Assembly (NCBI GenBank): GCA_015680685.1
Contig: MNCI01007958.1
Location: 600,046-647,088, forward strand
DNA from: Gnetum montanum
Taxonomy: Eukaryota; Streptophyta; Gnetopsida; Gnetales; Gnetaceae
DNA: 47,043 nt
Direction of reading: 5' to 3'
Shown here: piece after piece, positions 1 through 10,220 of the stretch
Layout of the letters: each line of letters begins with the position of its first letter
How positions within the stretch are numbered: the stretch's first letter is position 1
Made by a program: the position numbers and the translations under genes
The notes under the pieces: model-generated
Seen by the model: only the letters and a program-made list of their open reading frames with translations
What the model was told of the DNA's origin: nothing
The model's database searches: none

Positions 1-1500
1 TGATAGTTGGTGATCTTGCAAAAATTTGATCTTACCATGGAGGACAAGAAAGGAACCAAGAATGTAGTCGTTGATCAATTATCTTAGTTAAGATGGGATA
101 GTAATAAGGATGAGAAGTCTTTATCTAATTCATTTGCAAATAAACTTCTCTTTGCTAAATCCATAGAAGTTTAAGAGCCAAGGATTACCAATTGGTATAA
201 TGAGTTCCTCTCTTATGTTCTCACTCAAGAGACTCCAACAATTTCAGACAATAAGAAGAAGTAACAATTTCTTCACTAGGTTAAGCATTACATAAAAATC
301 TAAGATAATCTTTACAAGATTTATGTCAATGGTGTGTACTTGATGCTGATCAGTTGAAAATCCTGTAAGATGCTCATAAAGATCTTTGTGGGAGCCACTA
401 TGTAGGGAGGAAGATGGCTACAAAGATTCTCATGGTAGGACATATTTGGTCAATGATCTTCAAGGATTTTCATCATTTCTCTCATTCATGTAAGCAATAT
501 CAATGAGATGGAGGAATGATTGTATGAATGGAAGGAACCTAATAGTGGATCCAACCACTAGAGCCTTTTGACCTTTGGGGCATTGACTTCATGGGACCCA
601 TCATTCCCATGTCAAATGGAAAGGCTTACTTCATAGTTGTTATGGACTATTACATAAAATGGGCTAAAGTTGCAGCCATATCTTACTATACATCTATAAC
701 TACAGGTCAATTTGTATAACAATAGGTGGTAAATAGGTTTGGTGAGCCTAGAGCACTTATGTTTGAAAATGAAACACATTTTATAGTGTTTACTTTTCAA
801 AAATTAATGCAACATTTGAGGGTGCAACATAAACTTACAACCCCCCCTCAGTTCTAAGCTAATCATCAAGCTAAAGTTACTAATAAGGAGATTACTAAGA
901 TTTTAACATGAACCATCAGTAAATATATGAAGGACCAAAGTACAAAACTTAGTAATACTCTCTGGGCATATTATTCAACCTAGAAGCTTTATATAGGTTA
1001 CTCTCCTTATGAGTTAGTATATGGAAAGTTACCAAAACTTCCAATCCAAGCTGAACTTTATAACTCACAACAACTTGTGAGCTTAACCTAGTTATTAATT
1101 TAGCATAAAAAGGATGTCCAATGATATTTAATGTGGTAGATAGAAATTAATAAGTGGCCTTGATGATGAATGAAGTGTACAAGGTACATCACAAACAATC
1201 TCATGATACAAGGATAAGAAAAGTGCAATTCCAATTTGGCAATAAGATTCCTTCCTAAATTCCCATGCATGTGTCACAATGTACTAAGTTTCACATGTTA
1301 TGGAAAGAACCTTACATCATACATGCAAATGTTCCTTCTAAGACAATGATCATTTATCAACCATTGAGCCCTTAAAAACATATGTTAGTTAATATACAAT
1401 AACTTAAGCCATTCTTGAAACCCTAAGTAGCCAACAACACTAATACCTCTGCATAGAAATAAGCACATTCTATTTTTCAGATCTCCCACTCTAAACATAG
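1..1500 (+). pseudogene. Element 0 RNase H end and integrase, decayed
   Basis: The first 100 bases read as the end of RNase H (a DKKGTKNVVVDQLS-like segment, usual form NVVADHLSRL). The zinc-binding N-terminus of integrase follows at about 340-510 and the catalytic core at about 560-950. The core is recognisable from GIDFMGPI, MDYYIKWAK and GYSPYELVYGKLP. The second catalytic position reads FENETHF (Glu instead of Asp), and the usual Glu of the QAEVTN segment is Lys. The C-terminal part runs to about 1480. Many in-frame TAG/TGA codons, often where relatives have CAG or CGA, show it is dead. Homology is seen against the other copies in this window and the known family pattern; it was not searched. 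Confidence 0.85.
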
Positions 1501-1502
1501 TT

Positions 1503-1515
1503 GTAGAGGAGATGG
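1503..1515 (+). other. Internal polypurine tract of element 0
   Basis: A GTAGAGGAGATGG tract directly follows the integrase C-terminus. It corresponds to ATGGGGGAGATGG in element 1, GTGGGGGAGATGG in element 3 and the mirror copy in element 4. It lies kilobases upstream of the expected 3' LTR, so it is not the ordinary PPT. Confidence 0.5.
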
Positions 1516-1541
1516 TCATCCATGTTAACATCTTAATGAGG

Positions 1542-1546
1542 CTAAC
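1542..1546. repeat. Target site duplication, left copy (CTAAC)
   Basis: CTAAC lies directly before the TGATGAG start of the 5' LTR. The identical CTAAC lies directly after the CTCATCA end of the 3' LTR at 13996-14000. Five bases is the normal duplication for Ty3/gypsy integration. Confidence 0.93.
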
Positions 1547-2457
1547 TGATGAGTCGCAAATTGGCTACATTAACAAGGCCTCATCAACAAGGCTGCATCA
1601 ACTAGGTTGCATTGACTAGGCCCCGTCAACACATCGTTTGATGCATTAACATGGCCTCATCGATGTAGGGTGTATTCTTGCCTATAAATAGGTGCCAACC
1701 CACTGTGTTTAGACATCTTCTTATCATAGTGTAGAAAGCTCTTTCAATTTTTACATTTGAAAGTTAGAATATTTTCTAGTGCCCATAGCAAGAGTCATTG
1801 AGTGTATGAATCTTTATTCAAGCATTGTTGTACCTAAGCATGACAATGTGTGCAACAATAAAGACGAAGTTCTTTATAAACCTTGTAGCATTTTAGATAG
1901 CTTAAATATTTTATTCATGCATTTAATGTTTTTAGCTATTTATTTAATGCTCTTCAATAATTAAGTTAATTAAGCTAATTAAGTAGCGAGGTAAGCTATA
2001 TAGCGATTAAGTAAACACATAAGTACGACTGCTTTGAGCATGCGTATGACATTTTGTAATCCCAATTGTGCTTAACACTTGGTAACCTAGCCATGTTATA
2101 TGTGTTTAGGATGTGTAAGGTAGGTGGGATCGGATACTTATGTTAGGACTAGTTGAATAATAGTTAGCCCATTAGATTAAAGTATATATTAAATTACTTT
2201 ATTCTCTATTCTATTTATTTCAAGCACCAAAATCATAAAATATAACATGATAAAAATCATGTGCCTCAAGTACACTTAAACCATACCCTTAAGCTTTACA
2301 AGTGTAGTTGGAAAGACAATAAATGTCTTCAGCATCTAGTTTACTTCCTAGAGGACTAGTGCACTAGAAAATGTTGAGTCTGCAGAATTCAACTGGATTG
2401 CACATGAATGCTTTGTGATTCGTATGGTTAGACATAGGGGTACCTCATCACTCATCA
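1547..2457 (+). repeat. 5' LTR of element 1
   Basis: It begins TGATGAG and ends CTCATCA, a perfect 7-bp terminal inverted repeat. U3 (1560-1675) holds several copies of a motif like GGCCTCATCAAC / GCATTGACTAGGCC. A TATA box follows at 1683, an AATAAA at 1857-1862, and an AT-rich R/U5 with TAATTAAG repeats near 1960-1985. The last 50 bases (TATGGTTAGACATAGGGGTACC...) recur at the end of every LTR in the window and anchor their identification. Confidence 0.93.
1683..1690 (+). promoter_or_regulatory. TATA box of element 1 5' LTR
   Basis: TATAAATA lies downstream of the repeated U3 motifs and about 170 bp before AATAAA. It sits at the same relative place as the TATA of every other LTR here: 13214, 21260 (-), 27516 (-), 29378 and 37706 (-). 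Confidence 0.7.
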
Positions 2458-2458
2458 T

Positions 2459-2477
2459 TGACGCCATTGCTAGGGAT
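2459..2477 (+). other. Primer-binding site, tRNA-Asp type (element 1)
   Basis: It starts one base after the LTR and reads TGACGCCATTGCTAGGGAT. The expected complement of plant tRNA-Asp is TGGCGCCGTTGCCGGGGAT. All four differences are C-to-T or G-to-A transitions, as expected from decay of methylated DNA. Elements 2 and 3 have the same site at the same offset. Confidence 0.8.
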
Positions 2478-2623
2478 TTTCTTTATTTGAAACATGCACT
2501 ATCTAGGTTTAGTGAACATCATTAACATGGTTGGACAAACCCTAAGGTCAAAATCATTCTCATAACAAATATAATTACATAATCATAGTAATATTTTATA
2601 TGTGTTGCAAAATATATTCTTTT

Positions 2624-4780
2624 CATAGACATGATGATGCTAAACCTCTGGTCCCTCAAGAATGTAAGGTGGTATATACTCATCTAGATGAGTATGTACC
2701 TGACTTCACCTTCGTCCTGCATTAGGATGAACAACTACAATGGCATGACATGGAAGGCAATATTGCAATGCCTCCCGATCAATTTGTGTCCATGATGTTG
2801 TTTCAAAATTTTAAGAAGTTAGGCATCTAAGATCTTCAAGAGGAATATGTTACGCATGATTATGTCTACTAGGTCTACTGTCCCACTAAAACACAATGTC
2901 AAAGAGATCGACACTAGAAGAAGCACCATGAGTTTGTGAAGAGGAAACAGTTCACCAATTCCTTGTTTTTGTTGAACCAAGACGATAATGAGGATCCTCC
3001 CTTTGGGAGCTCTCAATATGAAAACCATCCATTGTTACTAGTGATGAGGGTGTAGCCTTGAATCTGCAGTCCACTATTAACAATCTAGGTTCAAGTAAAG
3101 ATGGCAATGAAGGCAGGGACTTGGATAAGTATTAAGATAATAAGAAAACTGACAAATGTGGCTATGAAAACTGAAGGAGAGTTGGTAGATATCATGGTGG
3201 ATGAGGTCCTCCTCCCTCTTTTCCCTCTTCATCTTCATCTTCTTCTTTCTCTTCTAGTTCTTAAAAATGTCGCAAAAGAAGTAACCATGATGGAGGTGAA
3301 CAGTGGAACAATAATACTGATCACCAGGTCCATAATGAATGAATGGTTAATAGAGGACATCATCAATGAAAATAAAATAATGATGATGATGATCCTTTAC
3401 TAGCAACCCAAAGCATGTTAAATATTGCATAGGCTATAAAAATTTCAACTATGCATGTAAGGGATAGTTGGATCAAGTGCTTAGACATGAACAATATCCC
3501 ATGATTTTAGGGGGGATATAACTCTAATCCATAAAAGCATCTACAAGCCTTTCACAATGCCTACACCTTACAAAACATAGAAAATGATTATTAAAAATTG
3601 AAGCTATTTCCCAAGACACTCATCAAAGAGGAAGAAAGTTGGTATCAGTCCTTGCAAATAGAATCCATTCTCAAATGAAGTACCATGCTAGAACTATTTA
3701 ATGACAAATACCAAACATACTTCATATTGTCTAATCTAAGAAGGAAAATCCAAGGCTAGAAATAGGAAACACATGAACGATTGGATGCCAACATGNCGAT
3801 TTTGTGACAAGGAGGAGTTACCACTTGATGAGGTGGTGAGCAAGAAAACCTTGGCCATCCAAAAATCTATTTATGATATTTTGGCAAAGGTTGATAAACT
3901 ATGGGACTCTAAGAATGAAAAATTCCAAACCGCTATGAAGATTGCTAAAGAATCCAAAGAGTAGAATAGTGATCATGACTGCAAGAGGTGGAAAGAAGCT
4001 AAATGTGCCTACTAGAGAGGCAAGGGCAAAGCTACTGTAGTAGAAGAAGTCATGGAGACAAGCTTCAATGATGATGTTGGACGTGAAATTTGTTAATATA
4101 ATCATCCTAAGGGATGTTACACTATGGTGTCACACTTATAAGAGTCTGGGGTGTATGCATTGAATCCTTGACTAGCAAAGAGGCAAGCACCTAAATAATT
4201 GCCTTATCCTCAAGGAGATCCAAGGTAGTTCCACCAGCAACAATAAGCTTACTATCTAAGTGGAGCTCCACCACAACCATATATGCAATACCAATAGTGG
4301 CAACAACCACAATCATGGGGAATGCCACCATTGAGACAATGGTACCCTTACAAGCAACCAAATCCATAAGAGTACTATGTTTAGCAACCTATTTCTCCAC
4401 ATGGCTCTACCAACCACATCTCATTCCAACATCACTATTATCCTCTAGAGTATCATCGAACTCATTCACCATCTACTTAAGGGGAGCCCCCATATCCATA
4501 CCACCCTATGCATCTATCTCCACACATCCCTCCACCCTCAACCTAATTACCTCCTACTCCATCTATGTAGGATGAAATTCCCCCACACCCATAGAAACAA
4601 AATGTTACGAGGGCTGTAAATTTACAGTCGACCTTTCAACCAAGTGGTTCAAACTATAGATCCAAGAAATGACCATTTTTTCAACCCAACAATCCTCCCA
4701 AACGCTCACAACCTAATGTGGCTAGTCGCCCTGTATCTCGAGCATCCTTATCTTATGCACCAAACACATTCAAGGAAACT
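2624..4780 (+). pseudogene. gag, element 1 (decayed)
   Basis: Capsid-type gag region. An N-terminal block is shared with elements 2 and 3 (VVYTHLDEYVPDFTFVLH from 2669). It is followed by a Ser-rich stretch (about 3210-3260), a remnant of the retrotransposon-gag domain at about 3490-3720 (heavily broken), and a conserved HPKGC...VSHL...ESGVYALNP block near 4100-4170. The C-terminal third is Pro/Gln/Tyr-rich (4190-4700). No classical CCHC zinc knuckle was found. Frames change several times and stops are frequent; one base is an N at 3796. The reading frame is open upstream of 2669 to about 2621, and no convincing ATG can be fixed. Role by family: forms the virus-like particle that packages element RNA. 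Confidence 0.75.
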
Positions 4781-4789
4781 TTAAACCAA

Positions 4790-5260
4790 ATGCCACCTCA
4801 TATCTACATTGTGATGTTAACTCATGTTGTCTCCAATTGGATCAAGGTTGGCAACCTTCCCATGAAGAGATCTAACCTACGAAGTCCTCTTATTTACTTA
4901 TAGATTACTAGACATAAGCCACGCAAGGATCTTCTTGATTCTCGTTCCAATGTCAATCTCATCTCCCATGACATGTACCAAGCCTAGAACCTAGCACCTT
5001 TTAAGAAGAGCAATATTCATTTGGAATTGGCAAACCAATCAATCATTGTCCCTTTGGGATCAGTGAAGGACATTGTAACTATAGTTTGTGGGTGGTCCTA
5101 TCCTATTGATTTTCTAGTGATCAAGGTAGAAAAATGCAAAGGTGACTTTCCCATCATTATGGAATGTCCATGGTTAAGCACTATTGATGCACAAATGGGC
5201 ATCAAGGATCTCTTCTTGGAAATCTCCAAGAAGAATGAATTTGGATGACTCAAGAAGAAG
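4790..5260 (+). pseudogene. Retropepsin-like protease region, element 1
   Basis: It aligns with the protease of elements 3 and 4. The conserved N-terminal segment (HVVSNWIKVGNLP...RSPLIYL) leads to the active-site region at about 4931-4960. This reads LLDSRSNVNLISHDMY, where relatives have LLDSGSGINLISHDMY. The catalytic Asp (4937-4939) is kept but the essential Gly is Arg. The second half (IIVPLGSVKDIVTIVCGWSYP, then FPIIMECPWLSTIDAQMGI) is well preserved to 5248. This domain would cleave the gag-pol polyprotein; here it is expected to be inactive. Confidence 0.8.
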
Positions 5261-7085
5261 TTAGTTCTAAGCATTGGGTACAACAATAATTGGTGCAATT
5301 GCGTGTAGAAAATCTAGTCTATTAAAAGTACATTCATTACAGCATGTAATCAATGTGAACATGAAATCAATATTCAAAGGTGCCTATACATAGTAGCTAC
5401 AAAACAAAAGAGCACCTACTAGCTGATAGTTGACTTTGACAGTGACACACTATGCATAGAACCCTTTGAGAGCCTAACATATGCTTATGTTAATGGCATA
5501 GATGAACTTGAGCAATTTCATCACCACCTCTCTGATGATGAAGTTGATGATACCTATTGGGAAGACTTGGTAATCACTGATCATTTCAAGCTAGAGCCCC
5601 TAGAGTTAAAAACTCTACCAATTGACATGGAGTATGCACTTTTGAAAAATGGTAAGTTAGTTATAATCAATGTAAATCTTGCTCTTGAACAAAAAGATAA
5701 GCTATTGAAGGTGCTCAACAAATGGCCAACAACCTTTGCTTGGTCATATCTTGAACTAACTAGAATTGATCCAAGGATATGCCAACATTGTATCTACACT
5801 AACTTGGCCATGAAGCTAAGAAGGCAACCGCAGAGATGGCTAAACCCCAAGTTGAAGCATATCATCAAAGATAAAATAGAACAACTCCTTAAGACAAGGT
5901 TCATCTATCCCATCGTGAATAGTGAGTGGGTTAGCCCACTCATAATTATGCCAAAGAAAGTTAGTAAGTGGCAAGTGGTAGGTCTACATCAACTTTAGGC
6001 TATTGAATATGGCAACATTTAAAGTTCATTTTCCATTTCCATTTGTGGACCAAGTGTTGGACATCATATCTAGGCATCACTATTATAGCTCCTTGGATGG
6101 TTATAGTGGCTATAATCAAATCCAGATTACATTAGAAGATCAGGCCAAAACAACATTCACGAGTCCTTGGGGGACTTTTACATATTACACGATGTCGTTC
6201 GGTCTATGCAATGCCCCTACAACATTTCAATGCTTGGTCGTTAGTATTTTTTAACAATAGATTAGTAGTGGGATAGAAGTCTTTATGCATGACTTCTCTA
6301 CCTATTGGGCTACATTTGAGCAAGTCCTAGATCACCTTGAGGAACTACCACAAAGATGTATTGAAATAAACCTTAGGTTCAATTGGCAAAAAAAGTCATT
6401 TAATGGTCCAGAAGGGCATAGTACTGGGGCACAAAATTACTTAGGTAGGGATTGAGGTAGACTTGGAAAAGATAAGGGTCATCCAGGAAATCACACATCA
6501 ACCAGAGATAGTCAAAGATGTCTGATCATTCCTTGGACACACTGGCTACTATCGACGATTTATAGAGGATTTTTCTAAGATCACAAAAAGTCATTGGTTG
6601 AGCTTACAAAGAAAGATATTCCATTCATCTAGACCAAGGAGTGTGAATATGCATTCCAAATGCTAAAGGAAAAACACATAAAAACTCTAATTCTATGAGC
6701 ACCAAACTAGTCCAAACCATTTCATATAATGACAAATGCATCTAATTATGCCTTGGGATCCATGCTTGCATAACTAGATGATAAGAAACGTTGATATTAC
6801 ATCCACTACACAAGCCAAAGCATTGTAGGTGCATAATTGAATTACACCACAATTGAGGAAGAACTAACTGCAGTGGCATATGCTCTCAAAAGGTTTAGGC
6901 ACTATGTGCTTGGCTATAAAGTGTTTGAGCACATAGATCATAATGCCATTTGCTTTCTAATGAATAGGCCAATGGTGAACCCTCGTATAATATGGTGGCT
7001 CATGATTTTGTAGGAATTCAATCTCACAATGGTAGATTGAAAAGCAGCTAAGAATGTGATCGCTGACCACCTCTCTCAGTTAAGA
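5261..7085 (+). pseudogene. Linker, reverse transcriptase and RNase H, element 1
   Basis: The linker at 5261-5820 contains the conserved LELKTLPIDMEYALLKNGK block. RT fingers and palm run about 5850-6560: EQLLKTRFIYPIVNSEWVSP, YSSLDGYSGYNQIQI and MSFGLCNAPTTFQ. The catalytic box at about 6279-6300 reads VFMHDFSTYW where the family has VFMDDFS.YG, so the first Asp of the pair is His. A frameshift after about 6390 scrambles the thumb. RNase H runs about 6570-7085 with MTNASNYALG (first catalytic Asp now Asn), a Glu in EEELTAVAYALKRF, HIDHNAICFL, and the closing NVIADHLSQLRW. Stops such as the TAG at 6257 confirm loss of function. Confidence 0.85.
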
Positions 7086-8480
7086 TGGGATAATAAAGAA
7101 GAGGAGGACCCACTCTTTGATCAATTTATAGATAAACTCCTCTTTACAAAAGTGATAAATGACCAAGTGCCCATTGAATCAAAATGGTATGATACCATCC
7201 TCACTTACCTTCTCACTCAAGAGATGCCACAAAATTTGAACTTTAGAAAGAAACAATAGTTTCTTCATCAAGCTAAGTAATTCATGGAAATCAACAGATA
7301 CCTTTACAAGGTGTGCACCAATGTCCTATTTCATTTGTGTTTCCTTGATGCAGACCAATTGCACATTCTCTAGGATGCTCACGAAGGCCCTTGTGGAGGC
7401 CACTATGTAGGGAGAAGCACGACCATAAAAATCTTGATGACAGGATACTATTGACCTACAATCTTCAATGATACCCACCAATTTGTCCAATTCGGTGAGC
7501 GCTGTCAATGTGATGGTGGGATGATTGCATGAATGGAAGGTCCTCAACAGTGGATTCAGCCATTGAATCCCTTTGACATATGGAGCATAGACTTCATGGG
7601 TGCCATCACATCCATGCCAAATGGAAAGGCATAGTAGTTTACTACACCAAATGGGTAGAAGCAACAACTATCATTGACTATACATCATTCACTGCTACTC
7701 TATTTGTATGACAACACATTGTAAACAAGTTTGCTATGCCACATGCACTAATTTCTAACAATGTAACCCATTTTACAAGTGCCACCTTTTGAAATTTGAT
7801 GCAACGCTTGGGGTGAAACATAAATTAACAACACCCTATTACCCCCAAGCCAACAGTTAAGCGGTCATCACCAATAAGGAGATCACAAAGATGTGAACAA
7901 GGACTATAAGCAAATATAAGAGAGACTGAAGCAGAAAACTTAATGACACCCTATGTGCCTACTGCTTCACATGGAAACTTCCCATAGGCTACTCTCCTTA
8001 GGAGCTGGTGTATGGAAAACTTTCAATACTTGCAATCCAATCCCTGCCTCGTACATTTTCAACAGCCTATGACTTGGACCTTGACTTGAGCCTAGCACAA
8101 AGAGAAATATTGATCAACCTGAATGTGCTAGATGAAACTTGATTAGTAGCCCTATCTTTAAATGAAGTGCACAAGGCATACAACAGAAAGTATCATGACC
8201 TTAGAATACGAAAAGTAAAACTTCAACCTAGAGATAAGGTTCTCTACTGGAACCTCATACATGTACCATAGGAAACAAAGTTTCAAATGTTGTGGAAGGG
8301 ACCTTATATAATTAACAAAACTTTTCCTTTTGAGGCCATGTTAATCTACAAACCTGAGAGCCTAATCAAAAAGCAATTGGTCAACCTCCAACCAGTGACA
8401 CCTTTCCTAGAGCTAAGACAAGCTAGTGCAACTACTACCTCATCAGATGGAGAACCACACTCTATATTTTGCATCTCTTT
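7086..8480 (+). pseudogene. Integrase, element 1 (frameshifted)
   Basis: The N-terminal zinc domain is recognisable at about 7370-7530 (DAHEGPCGGHYVGRSTTIKILM..., then GERCQCDGG). The core starts with PFDIWSIDFMGAI at 7570. A deletion of about 10 bp right after NGKA (about 7632), compared with elements 3 and 4, removes the first catalytic Asp and shifts the frame. The second catalytic position reads ISNNVTHF (Asn, codon 7757-7759). The C-terminal part from 8287 (MLWKGPYIINKTFPFEAMLIY) is well kept and ends near 8480. It normally inserts the cDNA into the genome; this copy cannot be functional. Confidence 0.85.
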
Positions 8481-8494
8481 CCTTCAACCTAGTC

Positions 8495-8507
8495 ATGGGG
8501 GAGATGG
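8495..8507 (+). other. Internal polypurine tract, element 1
   Basis: ATGGGGGAGATGG directly follows the end of pol and lies 4.6 kb before the 3' LTR. It is shared by elements 0, 1, 3 and 4 at the same place, while flanking spacer sequence is less conserved. It may serve as a central plus-strand primer; this is inference. Confidence 0.55.
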
Positions 8508-8520
8508 CCATCCATGCTAA

Positions 8521-10220
8521 CGATACATATGGCTCCTCATTTTTTCACCTTTTTGTTTTACACTTTTGATCTTTACCCATTTTGGTTTTTTACTATATTG
8601 ATTTTCTCAATTTTTATTTTACAATATCATTAGCATGTTTTATATTTCTTGAATATTTTATACTTTTTATATATTTTAATTATTTTTGTGTGAATTTTCA
8701 TTATTTTTGCTGATAAAAGTGCTTTATTACTGTAGGACATAGTGCCAATGTTGTTGTTTACTAATGGTGGTTTGTGCTTACTGCTTTGATTGTTAATGTC
8801 TAGTTTCTATTTTTGAATTTTGATGTCTAATGGCTAAGACATGGTTTATCTTTTATGGAATAGGCAATGAGTCCACATCATCCACCCATCCACAAATTCT
8901 ATGGTTTTCCTTGTCTTGGAAGTTTGAGGTCCCTTTCATTAAATAAATATATGACCTTGGTAGTTTTCAAAATAGGGAAGGATTCAAAGGTTTGCATAGG
9001 GTGTGACTTCCAAGGAACCCAATACTCGTTGTACTCTTCTACTTACTTGGGTGCTTGAGTGTTTTCATAGACTTCTTACTGTTTCATGTTGACCAATAAT
9101 AAGAAGTTAAATAAATTCTTTTCATGGTGTGGTTCCCATCGATAAAAAAAAACATGATGGGAATTCAAAGCACACTCCTTAGATAAATAAATGGGCTACA
9201 AGCACTAGTTATGGGACTAGAAAGATATGTTACCCATGCCTAAAGATCCCCTCTAACTATGGCACTTTTTCATTTTCTACTTCTCTTTTCATCTCTTTAT
9301 GGAATGATGGTTGTTTTGTGGGAGCATTNTCATTAATTGATTATGTGGCCAACGAACTCCTTAATTGCAGTTATGCAAGGGCAAAAAGGGGATGTGCCTG
9401 CTATGGGAAGGACCCACTTGCATATCTCTTGGTTTGAATAGTTAAGCCCCTTACCTTAAACATTGATGCAATCATATCTTTCATGTGCCCCATTATGCAT
9501 CTAGCTTTGTGCTCCTTAAACTTTCATAAAACTTCATTCTCTAATCATTTTCTCAATTTTCTAAGCTCCACCACCCTCTTCTACTATTTTCATCATGTTC
9601 ATGGCTTTTTGGGCTTTTGTTTGCCTCTTATTTCACTTAAAAACTCCTTGTATTTTCAAAGTTTTCCCAAATTCAACAACGATCTAGGCCTAGTCAATGT
9701 AGCCAACCCCATCAACAAGGCCTCGTTGACTAGGCCTTGTCAACATAATGTAAAAAAAATTATAAATATGACCAAACACTTTCAAATTTTTTATCATTTG
9801 CTTCACAACAAGAGAGGAGGCTTTGCCATTTTTTAGAGTCAAAAACATTTTAGAGCCCATAACTTTTCGATCGTTTGTCTAAATTGCTCAATTCATTGAT
9901 ATTGCAGCTACCTACGATAAGCTCTTAGTCATGGGGGCCATAAATCTTGAGGTTTCTAATGAAAATTTTTTCTTCTCTAAAGGGTTAATAAATACAATGA
10001 TATTAAACCATTAATTCTTAAAAGTTTAACCCTTTCACTGACCTCTAGTATGACTATAATTATTTGTTAACATCAAAATACAACTAAACTAATGATTAAA
10101 ATTGATCAAATTAGCCATAATCACAACTTAAATAGGTGTAACTTTCCTAACAAGTTAAGGTATCCCAATTATTTCACGTTACACAATAATCGCTTACCCA
10201 TGGTCATGCTGGGATTATAG
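8521..10220 (+). other. Post-pol spacer of element 1 (no gene)
   Basis: This is a 1.7-kb non-coding stretch. It starts with a T-rich block (8530-8720), then has patches shared with elements 0, 3 and 4. One such patch is the CACATCATCCACCCATCCAC region near 8875, also at 36868 and, inverted, near 42690. A block around 9120-9260 also appears at 14531-14700. An LTR-U3-like segment lies at 9670-9770. One ambiguous base occurs at 9329. Short open frames here are not conserved between copies. Confidence 0.7.
9670..9768 (+). promoter_or_regulatory. U3-like internal promoter block of element 1
   Basis: Motifs such as GGCCTAGTCAATG, CCCATCAACAAGGCC, CTCGTTGACTAGGCC and TTGTCAACAT are of the type repeated in the LTR U3 (1575-1665), and a TATAAATA follows at 9761-9768. 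The extra ORF ATG lies 453 bp downstream. Elements 0 (15390-15457) and 4 (41409-41521, inverted) have an equivalent block at nearly the same distance. Promoter activity is inferred. Confidence 0.5.

Larger units (their letters stand above)
1..1546 (+). mobile_element. Element 0, left part (Ty3/gypsy, interrupted)
   Basis: This is the 3' part of the pol region of an old Ty3/gypsy retrotransposon that enters from the left edge. It is cut at 1546 by element 1 and resumes at 14001. Two things support this: the duplicated CTAAC on both sides of element 1, and the match of the sequence after 14001 (T-rich stretch, then a block around 14520-14700) to the post-pol spacer of element 1 (8521-9260). Its LTRs are not in the window. 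Confidence 0.85.

Noticed and set aside
9483-9836. 117-codon open frame in the element 1 spacer
   Set aside because: It overlaps the U3-like block and is not preserved in elements 0 or 4; composition alone explains it.
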